Source of the DNA: SbD1 sp039679945
Lineage (GTDB): Bacteria > Desulfobacterota > Syntrophobacteria > Syntrophobacterales > Syntrophobacteraceae
NCBI GenBank assembly: GCA_039679945.1
Contig: JBDKTY010000056.1
Span: 1 to 64,000 of the forward strand
DNA: 64,000 bases
Direction of reading: 5' to 3'
Shown: positions 52,334 to 61,735 of the stretch, one piece after another
How positions within the stretch are numbered: the first letter of the stretch is position 1
Layout: every line of letters begins with the position of its first letter
Translations under genes and position numbers: made by a program
Notes under the pieces: generated by a model
Database searches by the model: none
Told to the model about the DNA's origin: nothing
Seen by the model: the letters and a program-made list of their open reading frames with translations, nothing else

Positions 52334-54985
52334 CTACTTCTCCCTCAGAACCATGGCCGGTGGCAGGCGGAAGACAAGCTGGGCGGCGGGGATCGCGGCC
52401 AGGATCGCCGTCGCGCATACCAGGGGGAACGATGCCCCGACCGTGAGCCAGTCAACGGAGTAAATGAAAGTCCATCCGAAAGACTGTTTGTTGATGACGT
52501 AGATGAGCAGGGCCGACAGCACGAAACCGCAGGCAAGGCCCAGTGCTTCACCGATTATCACCATCATGGCGGCTTCCCATCCGATGATCGCCCGGATCTG
52601 GCCGGTGGCGGCGCCTGTGGCGATCATCGTCAGAAACTGTGGCGCCCGCTCCAGGACCAGTATGGTCAGCGTGGTGGCAATGCCCAGGGCCGCGATAAGA
52701 AGGGATATCATCAGCAGTACGGTGGTTATCGCGAAGGTCTCATCAAAGATGCGCAGGATATTTTCGCGCAGAATCGTCCCCTCGGTTGCCTCCAGGCTGT
52801 ACCCCCGATCGGCGGCATCGAGGAGGATTCGATTCTTGAGCGCGGTTATCCTGGCATCCATGCCAGGACCTCGCTCTTTCATGAAGATGCTCGTTCCGGT
52901 CCAACTGGAATCCTCCGTCAGGCGCTCGAATTGGGCCAGCGCCATGTAGACCACTCCTCCCTGGGTGCGATAGTCCCGAATGATTCCCAGTATGGGCAAA
53001 TCCAGGCCGGCCCCCGCCACGACGGTTTGAAAACGCTCACCCGGCCGTAGTCCGGTTTGAGTCGAGAATACTTCGGATACCAGCACGCCCTTACCCGCGT
53101 CTAATAGAGGAGCGGCCGTCTCCCGGTTACCCTCGAGGAACATGAACCCGGAGTGCGCCAGAAACTGCCCGGTATCGATCGGTTCCAGCAGGTAGGGCAC
53201 ACCTTTGTGGCTAAGAGGCACCCGGCGGTAGGGTACCAGGTCCAGTTCTCCCCGCATCCGCATGAGTTCCTTCACCACCCGGGGTGGCAGTGGATCGCGG
53301 TAGTGGTTGATGTCCGACATCTTCGGCCGTGCGTACAGGTCGCCGTTGATACTCTGATGAACCCAGGCGTAAACGGTGTCCCGGAAGCTGTGGACCATTA
53401 TGGCGAGGGCCGTGAAAAGGCCGATGGCGGTAATGAGGGCGCCCGCCGAGATGGCTACCCGTGCTCCGGCATCCTTGAGGTAGCGCGAGCCGAGGTAAGC
53501 GGTTTCACCGGCGACGCGCCTTGCGATCGGCGGTATGAAGGAGCCGGCGGCCCTGAGACACAGCGGCGACAGGAGGGCAAAACCGAGGAAGAGGAAAAAA
53601 GTGGCGAAGTAGCCGGGGATCGGGATACCGGAAATCGCGGGCATCCGCGAGAGCGGCCAGACGGTTGCCAGAAGAGCCAGACCCGCCAGCGCCAGCATCC
53701 TGATAAGCCTCGATTCGTTTCGCACCGGTGCCTCCCGCATAAGGAGGGCTTCCCTTGCCCGCACCCTGGATGCCTCGAACGCCGGCTGGCAGGCGGCGGC
53801 AACCGCTACCAGCACCGTTATGGCAAACGAGAATACGGCTTCCCCGGCGGTAATGCCCGCTCCCTCGACATACACTCGCACAAACAGGTGGGAGATGGTT
53901 TCACTGATCCGTCCGAGCAGCTTCCCGGTCATCAAGATACTGGTGGGGATCGCGACCACCCATCCCACAATGCCGAAAACGGCTCCCTCGGCTATGAAAA
54001 GCAGAAAGATCGCGCGGGATGAGGCTCCGATCGCCCGCAGTATGGCGAGTTCCTTCCTGCGCGATGTAGCGTGCAGCGATATGAGACTATAGACAAGAAA
54101 CATCCCGACAAAGAGGGAAACGAAACTCAACACGGACAGGTTGAGCTGGTAGGATCGGATCATCGCCTGCCCGGTTTCCCGGGTTTCGGACGGCTGCTCG
54201 ATGGAAACATCCTCCGGAAGGGATTGCCTGAGCGCATTCAATTTTTCGGCGGTCACCGGCGGATAGAACACCACGTCGATCCGGTCGACCACGCCGAATA
54301 TTCCCGTAAATTCCTGGAAAGTCGCGATGTCGCAAACGGCGATGTTCCCGCCTTCGATCGAAGCCGGCCCCTCCGGCTGAAGCCCGGCCAGGATGCGGAA
54401 AGGAGCGCCGCGGTTGGTGCTCCGGAGGAGGACCGAATCGCCGGGGTGCAAGCCGGCAGCCGAAAGAAACCCGCCGCCGGCAATGAGTGTCCCCGGAGTA
54501 TTCATGAGTTCTCGCCATTGCGATCCCGCCGGCCCGCCGGCAGCCGTTTCGCCCGGCGACGACTTCTCTTCCCGAGATGTTGAAGGGGGAGTGGAGGGTG
54601 ATTCCGAAAGGCTCCAGCCTCGAAGCGGTCTTTCCTGAATGGGGTCGATACCGATCAGCAGGAGGGGTTCGGGATTTACGTCCCCGATACGAACATAGGT
54701 GCTGGAAAGAGGCGAGGCGGCACGAACCACCGGAGATCTCAGAATATCGGCAATGAGCTTTTCCGGAAGTCTTCCGCCGGGTTTGACAATCGTCCGGTCC
54801 GCCTTTCCGGAAATGGCATCCACGCTCTTTTCAAAAGACCGAACGGCGGCGTCCGTGGCCAGCCGGACGCTGGTGAAAACGGCCGCTCCCAGCGCGATGC
54901 CAAACAGCACCGCAAGCGAGCGCCACGCGTGCCTTCGGAACTGCCTGAGGCTGAACCATGCCCAGAGGCGGATAAAAGCGATCAT
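52334..54985 (-). CDS. ABC transporter permease, FtsX/LolE-like (long form)
   Basis: An 883-residue inner-membrane protein of the COG0577/COG3127 type. It has an N-terminal helix, a large MacB-like periplasmic domain (about 45-260), three helices, a second periplasmic domain, and further helices near 820-870, i.e. two FtsX units in tandem. The family uses ATP to extract or push lipoproteins or peptides from the inner membrane. It overlaps its ATPase gene by 4 bp (ATGA). The substrate is not evident. Confidence 0.88.
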   Translation of the reverse strand: MIAFIRLWAWFSLRQFRRHAWRSLAVLFGIALGAAVFTSVRLATDAAVRSFEKSVDAISGKADRTIVKPGGRLPEKLIADILRSPVVRAASPLSSTYVRIGDVNPEPLLLIGIDPIQERPLRGWSLSESPSTPPSTSREEKSSPGETAAGGPAGSQWRELMNTPGTLIAGGGFLSAAGLHPGDSVLLRSTNRGAPFRILAGLQPEGPASIEGGNIAVCDIATFQEFTGIFGVVDRIDVVFYPPVTAEKLNALRQSLPEDVSIEQPSETRETGQAMIRSYQLNLSVLSFVSLFVGMFLVYSLISLHATSRRKELAILRAIGASSRAIFLLFIAEGAVFGIVGWVVAIPTSILMTGKLLGRISETISHLFVRVYVEGAGITAGEAVFSFAITVLVAVAAACQPAFEASRVRAREALLMREAPVRNESRLIRMLALAGLALLATVWPLSRMPAISGIPIPGYFATFFLFLGFALLSPLCLRAAGSFIPPIARRVAGETAYLGSRYLKDAGARVAISAGALITAIGLFTALAIMVHSFRDTVYAWVHQSINGDLYARPKMSDINHYRDPLPPRVVKELMRMRGELDLVPYRRVPLSHKGVPYLLEPIDTGQFLAHSGFMFLEGNRETAAPLLDAGKGVLVSEVFSTQTGLRPGERFQTVVAGAGLDLPILGIIRDYRTQGGVVYMALAQFERLTEDSSWTGTSIFMKERGPGMDARITALKNRILLDAADRGYSLEATEGTILRENILRIFDETFAITTVLLMISLLIAALGIATTLTILVLERAPQFLTMIATGAATGQIRAIIGWEAAMMVIIGEALGLACGFVLSALLIYVINKQSFGWTFIYSVDWLTVGASFPLVCATAILAAIPAAQLVFRLPPAMVLREK

Positions 54986-55713
54986 ACGCCGGCCCGTTCG
55001 ATTAATGTACCGTCTTTGAGCAGGATTTTCACGGTCGCGAAGGTGTCGGCCAGCGTGCTGTGGGTTGCCATGATAATCGTTCGCCCGTTGCGGTTGAGTT
55101 CCGCCAGCAACTCCACCACGGCCTCCGCGTTCCTGCTGTCGAGGTTGCCCGTGGGTTCATCGGCAAGAATTATGGCGGGATCGTTAATGAGGGCGCGGGC
55201 TATGGCGGTGCGCTGCATCTCGCCGCCCGAGAGCTGAGACGGGAAATGGCCTGACCTTGGCTCAAGTCCCAGCCAGTGGAGAAGCTCGTTTGCCCGCGAT
55301 CGGACTGCCGTGTGCGAAGTGCCGGCAAGGAGCGCGGGAAGGCTGATGTTTTCCAAAACCGTCAACGTGGGAAGCAGGTTGAAAGACTGAAACACCATGC
55401 CGATCATTTCCCGGCGAAAACGCGTGAGCAACGGCCCCGGGGCGCGTTCCAGGTCAATCCCCGCGACGATGAGCCTTCCGGCCGTGGGCCGGTCCAGTCC
55501 CGCCATCAGGGCGAGCAGGGTGCTTTTGCCCGAGCCGCTCTCTCCCTTGATCACGGCCATTTCGCCCGCCGTGATGCGCAGGTTTATGTCCTTCAGGCCC
55601 ACAACATCTTCCGATCCCACCGGGTAGATCCGCGAGAGGCCCTCGGTGAAAACGGCCGCTTCATTGCCGTTATCGAGTTTTTCGGTCATGATGTTCTTCA
55701 TGCGGTTATTCAT
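54982..55713 (-). CDS. ABC transporter ATP-binding protein (LolD/MacB-like)
   Basis: A 243-residue ATPase for the permease encoded next. Walker A GESGSGKST, signature LSGGEMQR and Walker B IILADEPTGNLDS are complete. Starts at 55713, 55701 and 55689 are all ATG without strong SD; the open frame to 55908 includes repeat DNA and is too long. Coupled ATGA overlap with the permease. Confidence 0.9.
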   Translation of the reverse strand: MNNRMKNIMTEKLDNGNEAAVFTEGLSRIYPVGSEDVVGLKDINLRITAGEMAVIKGESGSGKSTLLALMAGLDRPTAGRLIVAGIDLERAPGPLLTRFRREMIGMVFQSFNLLPTLTVLENISLPALLAGTSHTAVRSRANELLHWLGLEPRSGHFPSQLSGGEMQRTAIARALINDPAIILADEPTGNLDSRNAEAVVELLAELNRNGRTIIMATHSTLADTFATVKILLKDGTLIERAGV

Positions 55714-56060
55714 AGCCGCACATGCCCGTTTTGCGCAAGAGTTGACTTGAGCGGCGGTGGAAAAGGGTATAATAGTGGGATCGTGGGATTCTTCACATGG
55801 GGCAATGTCCCCGTCCATTACCCGTTCATGCTTCGATACCTCAACGAACGGCTTATCCTTCCGGGTACCGGCATGCTCTCTCCCGCTGACCCCAAGGTAT
55901 CGAAACATGGAACGGGTTGGCGATGCGCGGCTGCAGTGCTGTTTCGTCAGTCAATTCTATCCCGCGAATGCGGGGTGACTATCCTTGACACGAATGGGAG
56001 TGATCTTGTTCCATTCGCGCCGCCGGATACCACACTTCATGAAAGCGAGGACCACCGATC
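55714..56060. other. Intergenic region with REP-like palindromes
   Basis: Contains a palindrome CCCGTTC...GAACGG (55821-55851) followed by a second half-unit to about 55915, and a plus-strand promoter-like TATAAT at 55768-55773 with TTGACT or TTGAGC boxes at non-ideal spacing (20 or 15 bp). Confidence 0.45.
55821..55851. repeat. REP-like palindrome
   Basis: Arms CCCGTTC and GAACGG around TGCTTCGATACCTCA. Same unit as in other intergenic regions. Confidence 0.55.
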
Positions 56061-56681
56061 ATGTGTGATCTGCCACCCGTGGACAACGTCATAATGCCTG
56101 ATGATATAATGTATGCGTTCCTGGGTGACTGGGGCGAAAGAATCAAGGTGCTGGGCAGACTCCACCGAACGCGATACAAGGATGAAGCCCTGGTTTTGTG
56201 CTGCTGTTATATCCAGACTGTTGGCGGTTGGCTGTGCGTTCACGAAGACCCGAGAAGGGCCTTTACTGAATCGCTGCTCACGTATTCGGACATCGAACTA
56301 TTCAGAATGATAAATCTCCGGCGCCTGCTTTCAGAGCTGAAACGTGACGCCTGGAGAGCGCTTGAGGACAAGCTGAAATATTCTTCCATATTCTGGAGAA
56401 GCGGCTTTTCTCCGGAAGAAGAAATTACCGGCCTGTGCAAGGCTAATCTTTCAGAGGATGAGTTCGTAAGACTCGGGGAACAACTCTGGAGGGGAACACT
56501 CGCCCACGCGAGCTACGACATTCTGAGGTGTGACGGAGTTCATGACGGTTTAATGCTGTGGAAAGGCGGGCAAACGTCCCTGGGTTTCCCTGTGTTCTAT
56601 TCGGCCCTGAAGCAGATATTCGATAGAGCGAAGGACCTGGCCATCGCCAGAAAACTCCCCTCTTTTGGATGCCGGGACTGA
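56061..56681 (+). CDS. Hypothetical protein
   Basis: A 206-residue soluble protein, not recognised. It has a CCC cluster in VLCCCYIQTVGGWLCV, helical charged middle (LRRLLSELKRDAWRAL) and no signal peptide or membrane segment. GAGG lies 10 nt before the ATG. Composition and steady reading frame suggest a real gene; there is no operon context. Confidence 0.6.
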   Translation: MCDLPPVDNVIMPDDIMYAFLGDWGERIKVLGRLHRTRYKDEALVLCCCYIQTVGGWLCVHEDPRRAFTESLLTYSDIELFRMINLRRLLSELKRDAWRALEDKLKYSSIFWRSGFSPEEEITGLCKANLSEDEFVRLGEQLWRGTLAHASYDILRCDGVHDGLMLWKGGQTSLGFPVFYSALKQIFDRAKDLAIARKLPSFGCRD

Positions 56682-57150
56682 TTGCCGGGATTCGTCCAAG
56701 CACATGGGTGAGTTCGGCGGAGGGGCGCCTTGCGCTGCCTCGATAAACAGCACGTTCCGAATAGCATTGGACCACTGGATGAAAGTGTACTCTCCCCCCG
56801 TTCACCCTGGGCGGAGCAAGCCCGGCATGCGCGTGGTAATACGCAATTGCGTTCAAGACGAATCTGCCCCGAGAGCGAAGATGCCGATAATAATTGGCCC
56901 GTTCTACCCTTCGGTACCTTAGGGCGAACGGGGGATGTATCACCTTGAACGCGAATTATTATAACATGGCTTTCGCGCTCCGTCAGCCGCGTGTGACTCA
57001 CGCAAGTCCCGCATGCGCGTGGGTAATACGCGGGAAAATACTGGGGCGGCGGGGGTTCGCATCGCCCGGGGACAACGGAAGCGGGCGCCTCGGTATTCAG
57101 GGGAGATGCCGGTTTCTGGAAAGTCCCCGGGCACGAGCGGATTTCCAACC
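56682..57150. other. Intergenic region with a MITE-like copy
   Basis: Holds the full MITE-like element at 56839-56962 and a degenerate REP-like half near 56798. Nothing coding recognised. Confidence 0.55.
56839..56962 (-). repeat. MITE-like element, copy near 56.9 kb
   Basis: 124 bp in the same orientation as the 46384 copy and most similar to it (shared ATACGCAATTGCGTTCAAGA end and CGAAGATGCCGATAA middle block). Confidence 0.8.
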
Positions 57151-58296
57151 CTACATGAGTGCTGCCACTTCCTTCCTGATTCCGGCGTCAGCCGCCACGT
57201 CGAGGTATTTTCGAATTCCCTGGCCCGTTGAATCGGTCTGGACCGCCACCCAGCGGGTGAGCTTCGTCAGAGCCTTGCCGCTCCATATGATATCGCGGCC
57301 CATTTCGAGTCCCGCCCGGATGTCGGGGGCTTTTCCGATCATGTAGAGGATGGCTCCCGCATTGAGGCATGCCATGTCGATGCACTCGGGGTAGCCGGTG
57401 CCGCTGATGATTTTCAGAAATCGAACAGTTTCCTTGTGGATGTCTCCGGTTGCGGCGATGGACTCGTAGCCGGCCCTCTTCAGTCCGACGTCCTCGGGGG
57501 CAAGGAAGAATGTATTCTCCTCGCCGTTGGGGAAGAACTCATGGACCAGCGTTTCTCCGATGGTGGACATCTCGTCCATTCCCTTTTCCTTGCCCGAATC
57601 GAAACCGTGTACGACCATGGCCCTCTCGTATCCTATTTCTTTCATTACCCGGCTTACCTTCGGGACCATCGCCCCCGCATATACGCCGCGCAGGGCATGG
57701 GTGGGACGGCAGGGGCTTGCCAGCGAGGCAGCGATATTCAGGGTGGACCCGAACCGGATCTGGCTCAGGATGCGGCCCAGTGAATGCGGATGGACCATGG
57801 AACTCATGCCGTTGAACAGGCCTATTCCCTCTTTCTTGATGCTCTTTACGACCGTGCCCACCTCGCATTCGACGTCGATGCCGATGTTGTCGAGCAGGTC
57901 GACCGTGCCACAGGAAGAGGTGAGCGCTCTTGCGCCGTGACGGGCAAGGCGGGCGCCCCCGGCCGCGGCCACGACCGAGGCCGCCGTGCTGACGTTGAAG
58001 GTCTTGAGCTGGTCCATCCCGGTCCCGGAGTTTTCAACGAGCGGCCCGTCGAGTTCCTCGCAGATCCGGGCAGTATCCAGCTCCATGATGGCCTGCCATG
58101 CTCCGGCGATCTCCAGGTGCGTTTCGCCCTTGGAAACAAGGGCGGCCAGAAATGCCCCCTGCTGCAAGTCCGGCTGCTGATTCGTCAAAACCTGCCGGAA
58201 CATGTCATAGCTTTCCTCCCGGCTCAGGTCCTCTCCGCCGATCAGCCGCTGGATATTCGCGCCAAATTTTTTCAAGGATTCATCCGACCAGCCCAT
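57151..58296 (-). CDS. Divergent anthranilate phosphoribosyltransferase-family protein
   Basis: A 381-residue TrpD-like protein. It keeps the overall plan: N-terminal helical domain (REESYDMFRQVL), then GTGMD (91-95) with TFNVSTAAS, RHGARALTSSCGTVD (119-133) and a glycine-rich end. The canonical GTGGDG and KHGN(R)...SGSAD elements are altered, and the GPL-NP loop is replaced by ASLASPCRP, so anthranilate is unlikely as substrate. The ATG at 58296 has GGAG 8 nt upstream. No trp genes are nearby. Function unknown within the nucleoside phosphorylase/TrpD superfamily. Confidence 0.8.
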   Translation of the reverse strand: MGWSDESLKKFGANIQRLIGGEDLSREESYDMFRQVLTNQQPDLQQGAFLAALVSKGETHLEIAGAWQAIMELDTARICEELDGPLVENSGTGMDQLKTFNVSTAASVVAAAGGARLARHGARALTSSCGTVDLLDNIGIDVECEVGTVVKSIKKEGIGLFNGMSSMVHPHSLGRILSQIRFGSTLNIAASLASPCRPTHALRGVYAGAMVPKVSRVMKEIGYERAMVVHGFDSGKEKGMDEMSTIGETLVHEFFPNGEENTFFLAPEDVGLKRAGYESIAATGDIHKETVRFLKIISGTGYPECIDMACLNAGAILYMIGKAPDIRAGLEMGRDIIWSGKALTKLTRWVAVQTDSTGQGIRKYLDVAADAGIRKEVAALM

Positions 58297-58437
58297 ATTC
58301 ATTTCTCCGGGGTGCCCATGCACCCGTTCATGTTTAGACATCTCTCGATAAAGAGCCTTTGAAGTCAAGTAATATCAATCAGTCAGCTTGTTTCCCGGCT
58401 ACACCTTGCCGCGCGCAAGCTTGGCTTACCCTCTCTC

Positions 58438-58560
58438 ATACAAATTTGCGTTCAAGAGGATATACCCCCGTTCGCCCTGAGGTTTCGAAGGGTAGAACGG
58501 GTCAATTCTGAACGGCATCTTCAGTTTAGGGATAGACTCATCTTGGACGCAACTCCGTAT
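58438..58560 (+). repeat. MITE-like element, copy 2
   Basis: 123 bp, nearly identical to 2-124 in the same orientation; differences include one base in the right inverted end (TCTTGGACGC for TCTTGAACGC). Confidence 0.85.
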
Positions 58561-58616
58561 CAAGAAGCAACTCACTCCCATTCAAGAACATTCATTACAT
58601 GAAAGCGCTCTATTAC

Positions 58617-58650
58617 CCGTTCGTGCTGAAGTATCATAGTATGAACGGGT
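58617..58650. repeat. REP-like palindrome
   Basis: Perfect 7-bp arms CCCGTTC and GAACGGG around 20 nt. Confidence 0.6.
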
Positions 58651-58881
58651 CATCGAGTGTTCGCTCGTCGACGCTTTCGGGACGGACGGTAACCGTCCGC
58701 ATCCGAAGGCCGCAAAGCGACAACCCACATCGCTCGTGACCACGGCCTGTTTGTTGCTCAAGCCTTGTCACGCAAAGGTGGAGCTTCTTCGCCCGGCACG
58801 AACGGACGGCAACCGCGGCTTCTTGAACTGAAATCCGCGCGGAGCCCGCCGAGGCGGAGCTTTCCCCGATAAAAACGGCAA

Positions 58882-59853
58882 TCAGGGATAAAGATGTATT
58901 TTCATACCCTGCCGCTTTTCGACGATATCCAGTGCCGCGTCCAACTCGCTCAGAGGCATGCGGTGCGAGATCATGTCATCCACCGGGACCGCTCCCGATG
59001 CAATCCAGTCCAGTGCCTGGATGCCATGCCGGAAGCTGCAGCCGTAGGCGCCCACGAGCGTCTGTTCATAGTAGTGCAACTGGTTGAAACTTACAGGCAG
59101 TTCATCCTCGGACGGCTGCAGCCCCGAGAATACAACGAGGCGCCCGCGCGGGTTCAGTGATCCAAGAGCTTCCTGGTAGGCCTGTTTTGAGCCCACCGCG
59201 ACTATGCATACATCGAATTTTTCACCACCGCGACAGACGCTTCCCCCGGCGATTTCCCGGCGCCGCTGATCCGGATCGATCGGGAATGCTTCCGCGCCCA
59301 TTGCCCTGGCCGCTCTTGCGAGCAAAGTCCCGGCCGGGCCGGCGCCCCATATCCCGATGGTCTCGCCCTGTTGAAGGCGCGAGAGTTCCAGGGCGTTCAG
59401 GCAGCAGGAAAGAGGTTCGGCAAAGACGGCATGCTCGGCGCTAAGATCCCGGGGAACGGGGATGATGCTCTGCTCGGGCGCGATTACAAACTCGGCGAAG
59501 CCTCCATCCCTGTGGAATCCCATTATCCTCATATCCCGGCACAGGTTCTCCGCCTTGCTCCGGCAGGCGGGACACCGGCCGCACCAGACCCCCGGATAGA
59601 CATATACACGAGCCCCCTCCCGCACGGAGGTTACGTTTCGGCCCGTCTTGCGGACCACTCCGACAACCTCTTCGCCCGGAATCCTGGGCAGAGTGAGATC
59701 GCGATGCCCGACCCGGATAAGTTTGAGATCCGTTCGGCACAGACCGGTCACCTCGACCTGGATAAGGACTTCATCGTCTTCCGGGTCACGCAGAGGCACC
59801 CTGGCCAGTTCAAAGGAACCGATTTCCCTGACGAGAACAGCCGACATTTCCAT
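58882..59853 (-). CDS. Zinc-type alcohol dehydrogenase (MDR family)
   Basis: A 323-residue medium-chain dehydrogenase. Structural zinc cysteines C91, C94, C97 and C105 are present, as are catalytic Cys39 and Glu146 (AEPLSCC, as in the sorbitol/threonine dehydrogenase group) and the NAD(P) motif WGAGPAG at 169-175. The usual catalytic His of PGHE is Glu61 (PGEE), an unusual change. Substrate unknown. The start has no strong SD; a second ATG two codons on is possible. Stand-alone gene. Confidence 0.87.
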   Translation of the reverse strand: MEMSAVLVREIGSFELARVPLRDPEDDEVLIQVEVTGLCRTDLKLIRVGHRDLTLPRIPGEEVVGVVRKTGRNVTSVREGARVYVYPGVWCGRCPACRSKAENLCRDMRIMGFHRDGGFAEFVIAPEQSIIPVPRDLSAEHAVFAEPLSCCLNALELSRLQQGETIGIWGAGPAGTLLARAARAMGAEAFPIDPDQRRREIAGGSVCRGGEKFDVCIVAVGSKQAYQEALGSLNPRGRLVVFSGLQPSEDELPVSFNQLHYYEQTLVGAYGCSFRHGIQALDWIASGAVPVDDMISHRMPLSELDAALDIVEKRQGMKIHLYP

Positions 59854-60454
59854 AGGCTTTTACAGACTCCTCCCCGAAAAACAAAAAGGTCCGACAGCCG
59901 GGTATCGGCTACCGGAACCCTTTGCCATCAGGCTCCACAATTCGGGATATTCAGTCGTCTTCTGACTTCCGGATCGTTCTCGGGATCATCGCCTTCCCAT
60001 GCCGGTACGTTCCCCGTCCGGCACAGTGGCATGGTATTCCTGATCCCCGTCCCCGGTCACAGCGGCGGGACCGTCACGGTTTCTCACCGTGTTCCGTTAC
60101 CGAATTCCACGTGCTGAGATATACGCTTAGCGTTGTGCCCAGGAAATCATCCGGGACTTGCATCGCCCTCCAAATCATCCATCCCGTAATCCCGGCGCGG
60201 GAACTCTCACCCGCTCGCCCTGAGATATCGAAGGGTAGAACGGGCCGGTCAGTGAGCGCCGGCAGGCTGGAAAGCCTGCCCCACGCATCGCATGCTCGCT
60301 GTTCTTTGTCCACGCCATGACACGCGAACGCGAGCTTAATTCCGCTCGGGGCGGCCGGTTGGATGTACCACCTGACCTGGGACACAACCTCAGTCTCTAA
60401 TAGCCCGGGCAAAAAGTCAAGTCCGCGGGATGATTCTCCGCCCGGTATCCAGCC
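59854..60454. other. Intergenic region with one REP-like palindrome
   Basis: About 600 bp; the palindrome is at 60210-60244. Short open frames here have no family features. Confidence 0.55.
60210..60244. repeat. REP-like palindrome
   Basis: CCCGCTCGCCCT...AGGGTAGAACGGG, the same 35-bp hairpin found inside the MITE-like copies (e.g. 31-65), here without the flanking inverted ends. Confidence 0.6.
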
Positions 60455-61735
60455 TCAGATGAGCCGTCCCCATTTGAGGGCGTTCTTCTGTATGCTCATC
60501 TGGATCGTTGGCTGGATGTACTCTTCACCGCGTTCGCAAAAGGGAAGGTAAGCAAGCGCATGGTCCCGAAGGGTCAGTTGCAATTTCGGAATCCGGGGGA
60601 AGATAAGCCGTTTCGGGACTGCAACGGAGGCTATCAGGATTTTGATGCTTTCCAGTGCTTCCACCAGGGGCAAAGTCACCGGAAAAAGGGGCAGGTCGCC
60701 GGGGTCGGAATCGGGAGGCGGCTCGCGTTGCAGTATCGTGAGGCTCCGGGCCAGCCGCACGAAAAGATTTGGCTGGGACTTGAACGCCGGCACCCAGAAG
60801 TGCAGTTCCGAATCTTCCCGTGTTTTGGGGACGCCGGGCAGATTGGCGATGCGGAACAGGTCCGTGTACGTATTGAGCGGAAGGCCGGAAATATTCACCC
60901 GCAATCGCCAGAAGGGCACATAGAGCTTCGAGCCGCGCTCGTTCGGGAAAAAAGAAAACCCAATTTTGCTCAGTGCCCGGTCTTGCGCCTGCCAGGCGGA
61001 ATTGCAGTTTCGGCAATAAAGGACGAGGCTGTCCCGCTCGCCCTCCATATCCCAGCCGCATTGGGGACAAAGTGTGGCCAGGAAATCTATCCGGTTGTAG
61101 GGATCATGGTCGGGGCCGCCGGTCTGGCGTGTCTCCGTCTGTATAAGGTGCTCCCTGACCGGTTCGGGAACAGCGCCGAGAGGCTTCTGGAGAACCGCAT
61201 CGAATAGCGAATTTTCGCGCACGATAACGGGCGCGAAAACAAGGCTCACTACGTCGCCGATAAAAGACCTGAAATGGACGTGGTCCGTCTCGCCCGGGCA
61301 ACCGCCCCGGTCCGGCGCGGTGAACTCACGCGAGGCGAGGGTCCCGAAGGGTATATCGGGAGCAAGGAACCCGCCCGGGGTCTCGGGTGTCACGTAGCGT
61401 AGCGCAAGGACCTGGGGTCTTACTCCCAGGGAGGGCGGCAGAGGGACGTGGGCCGTGGCGAGAAGGGTTGAATCGATTATACCGCTTTTGATCTCGGTGC
61501 CTTCCAGGGAATAGACGATCCCCTTGAGCCTCCAGTAGGGAACGAAGATGAGAGGCTCGGAGATTTGCCCCGGCGGCGTCAGAAAATACCGGAAGCGGTC
61601 CCCTGACCATATGTAGAGGCGCACCCGGCAAAAGGAGCACACAAAGATCCGGTCCGTCTCCCTCAGGACAACGGGAGCGCCGCACTGCGGGCAGCAGTGC
61701 TCGATCTTCCATTCTGATCCGTTAGAGTTTATCAC
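60455..61735 (-). CDS. Large zinc-ribbon protein paired with an SPFH protein
   Basis: A 426-residue cytoplasmic protein. Two zinc ribbons are visible: CPQC/CSFC at the N terminus (about 15-37) and CPQC/CRNC in the middle (about 225-246). Each is followed by a beta-rich part containing VPYWRLKG or VPFWRLRV, so the protein appears to be an internal duplication. It overlaps the SPFH gene by 14 bp. No signal peptide. I know of no assigned function. Confidence 0.78.
   Translation of the reverse strand: MINSNGSEWKIEHCCPQCGAPVVLRETDRIFVCSFCRVRLYIWSGDRFRYFLTPPGQISEPLIFVPYWRLKGIVYSLEGTEIKSGIIDSTLLATAHVPLPPSLGVRPQVLALRYVTPETPGGFLAPDIPFGTLASREFTAPDRGGCPGETDHVHFRSFIGDVVSLVFAPVIVRENSLFDAVLQKPLGAVPEPVREHLIQTETRQTGGPDHDPYNRIDFLATLCPQCGWDMEGERDSLVLYCRNCNSAWQAQDRALSKIGFSFFPNERGSKLYVPFWRLRVNISGLPLNTYTDLFRIANLPGVPKTREDSELHFWVPAFKSQPNLFVRLARSLTILQREPPPDSDPGDLPLFPVTLPLVEALESIKILIASVAVPKRLIFPRIPKLQLTLRDHALAYLPFCERGEEYIQPTIQMSIQKNALKWGRLI

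Larger units (their letters stand above)
58297..58881. other. Intergenic region with MITE-like and REP-like repeats
   Basis: Contains the second MITE-like copy and a palindrome at 58617-58650. A smaller palindrome, GGACGGTAACCGTCC, lies near 58690. No gene recognised. Confidence 0.55.
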
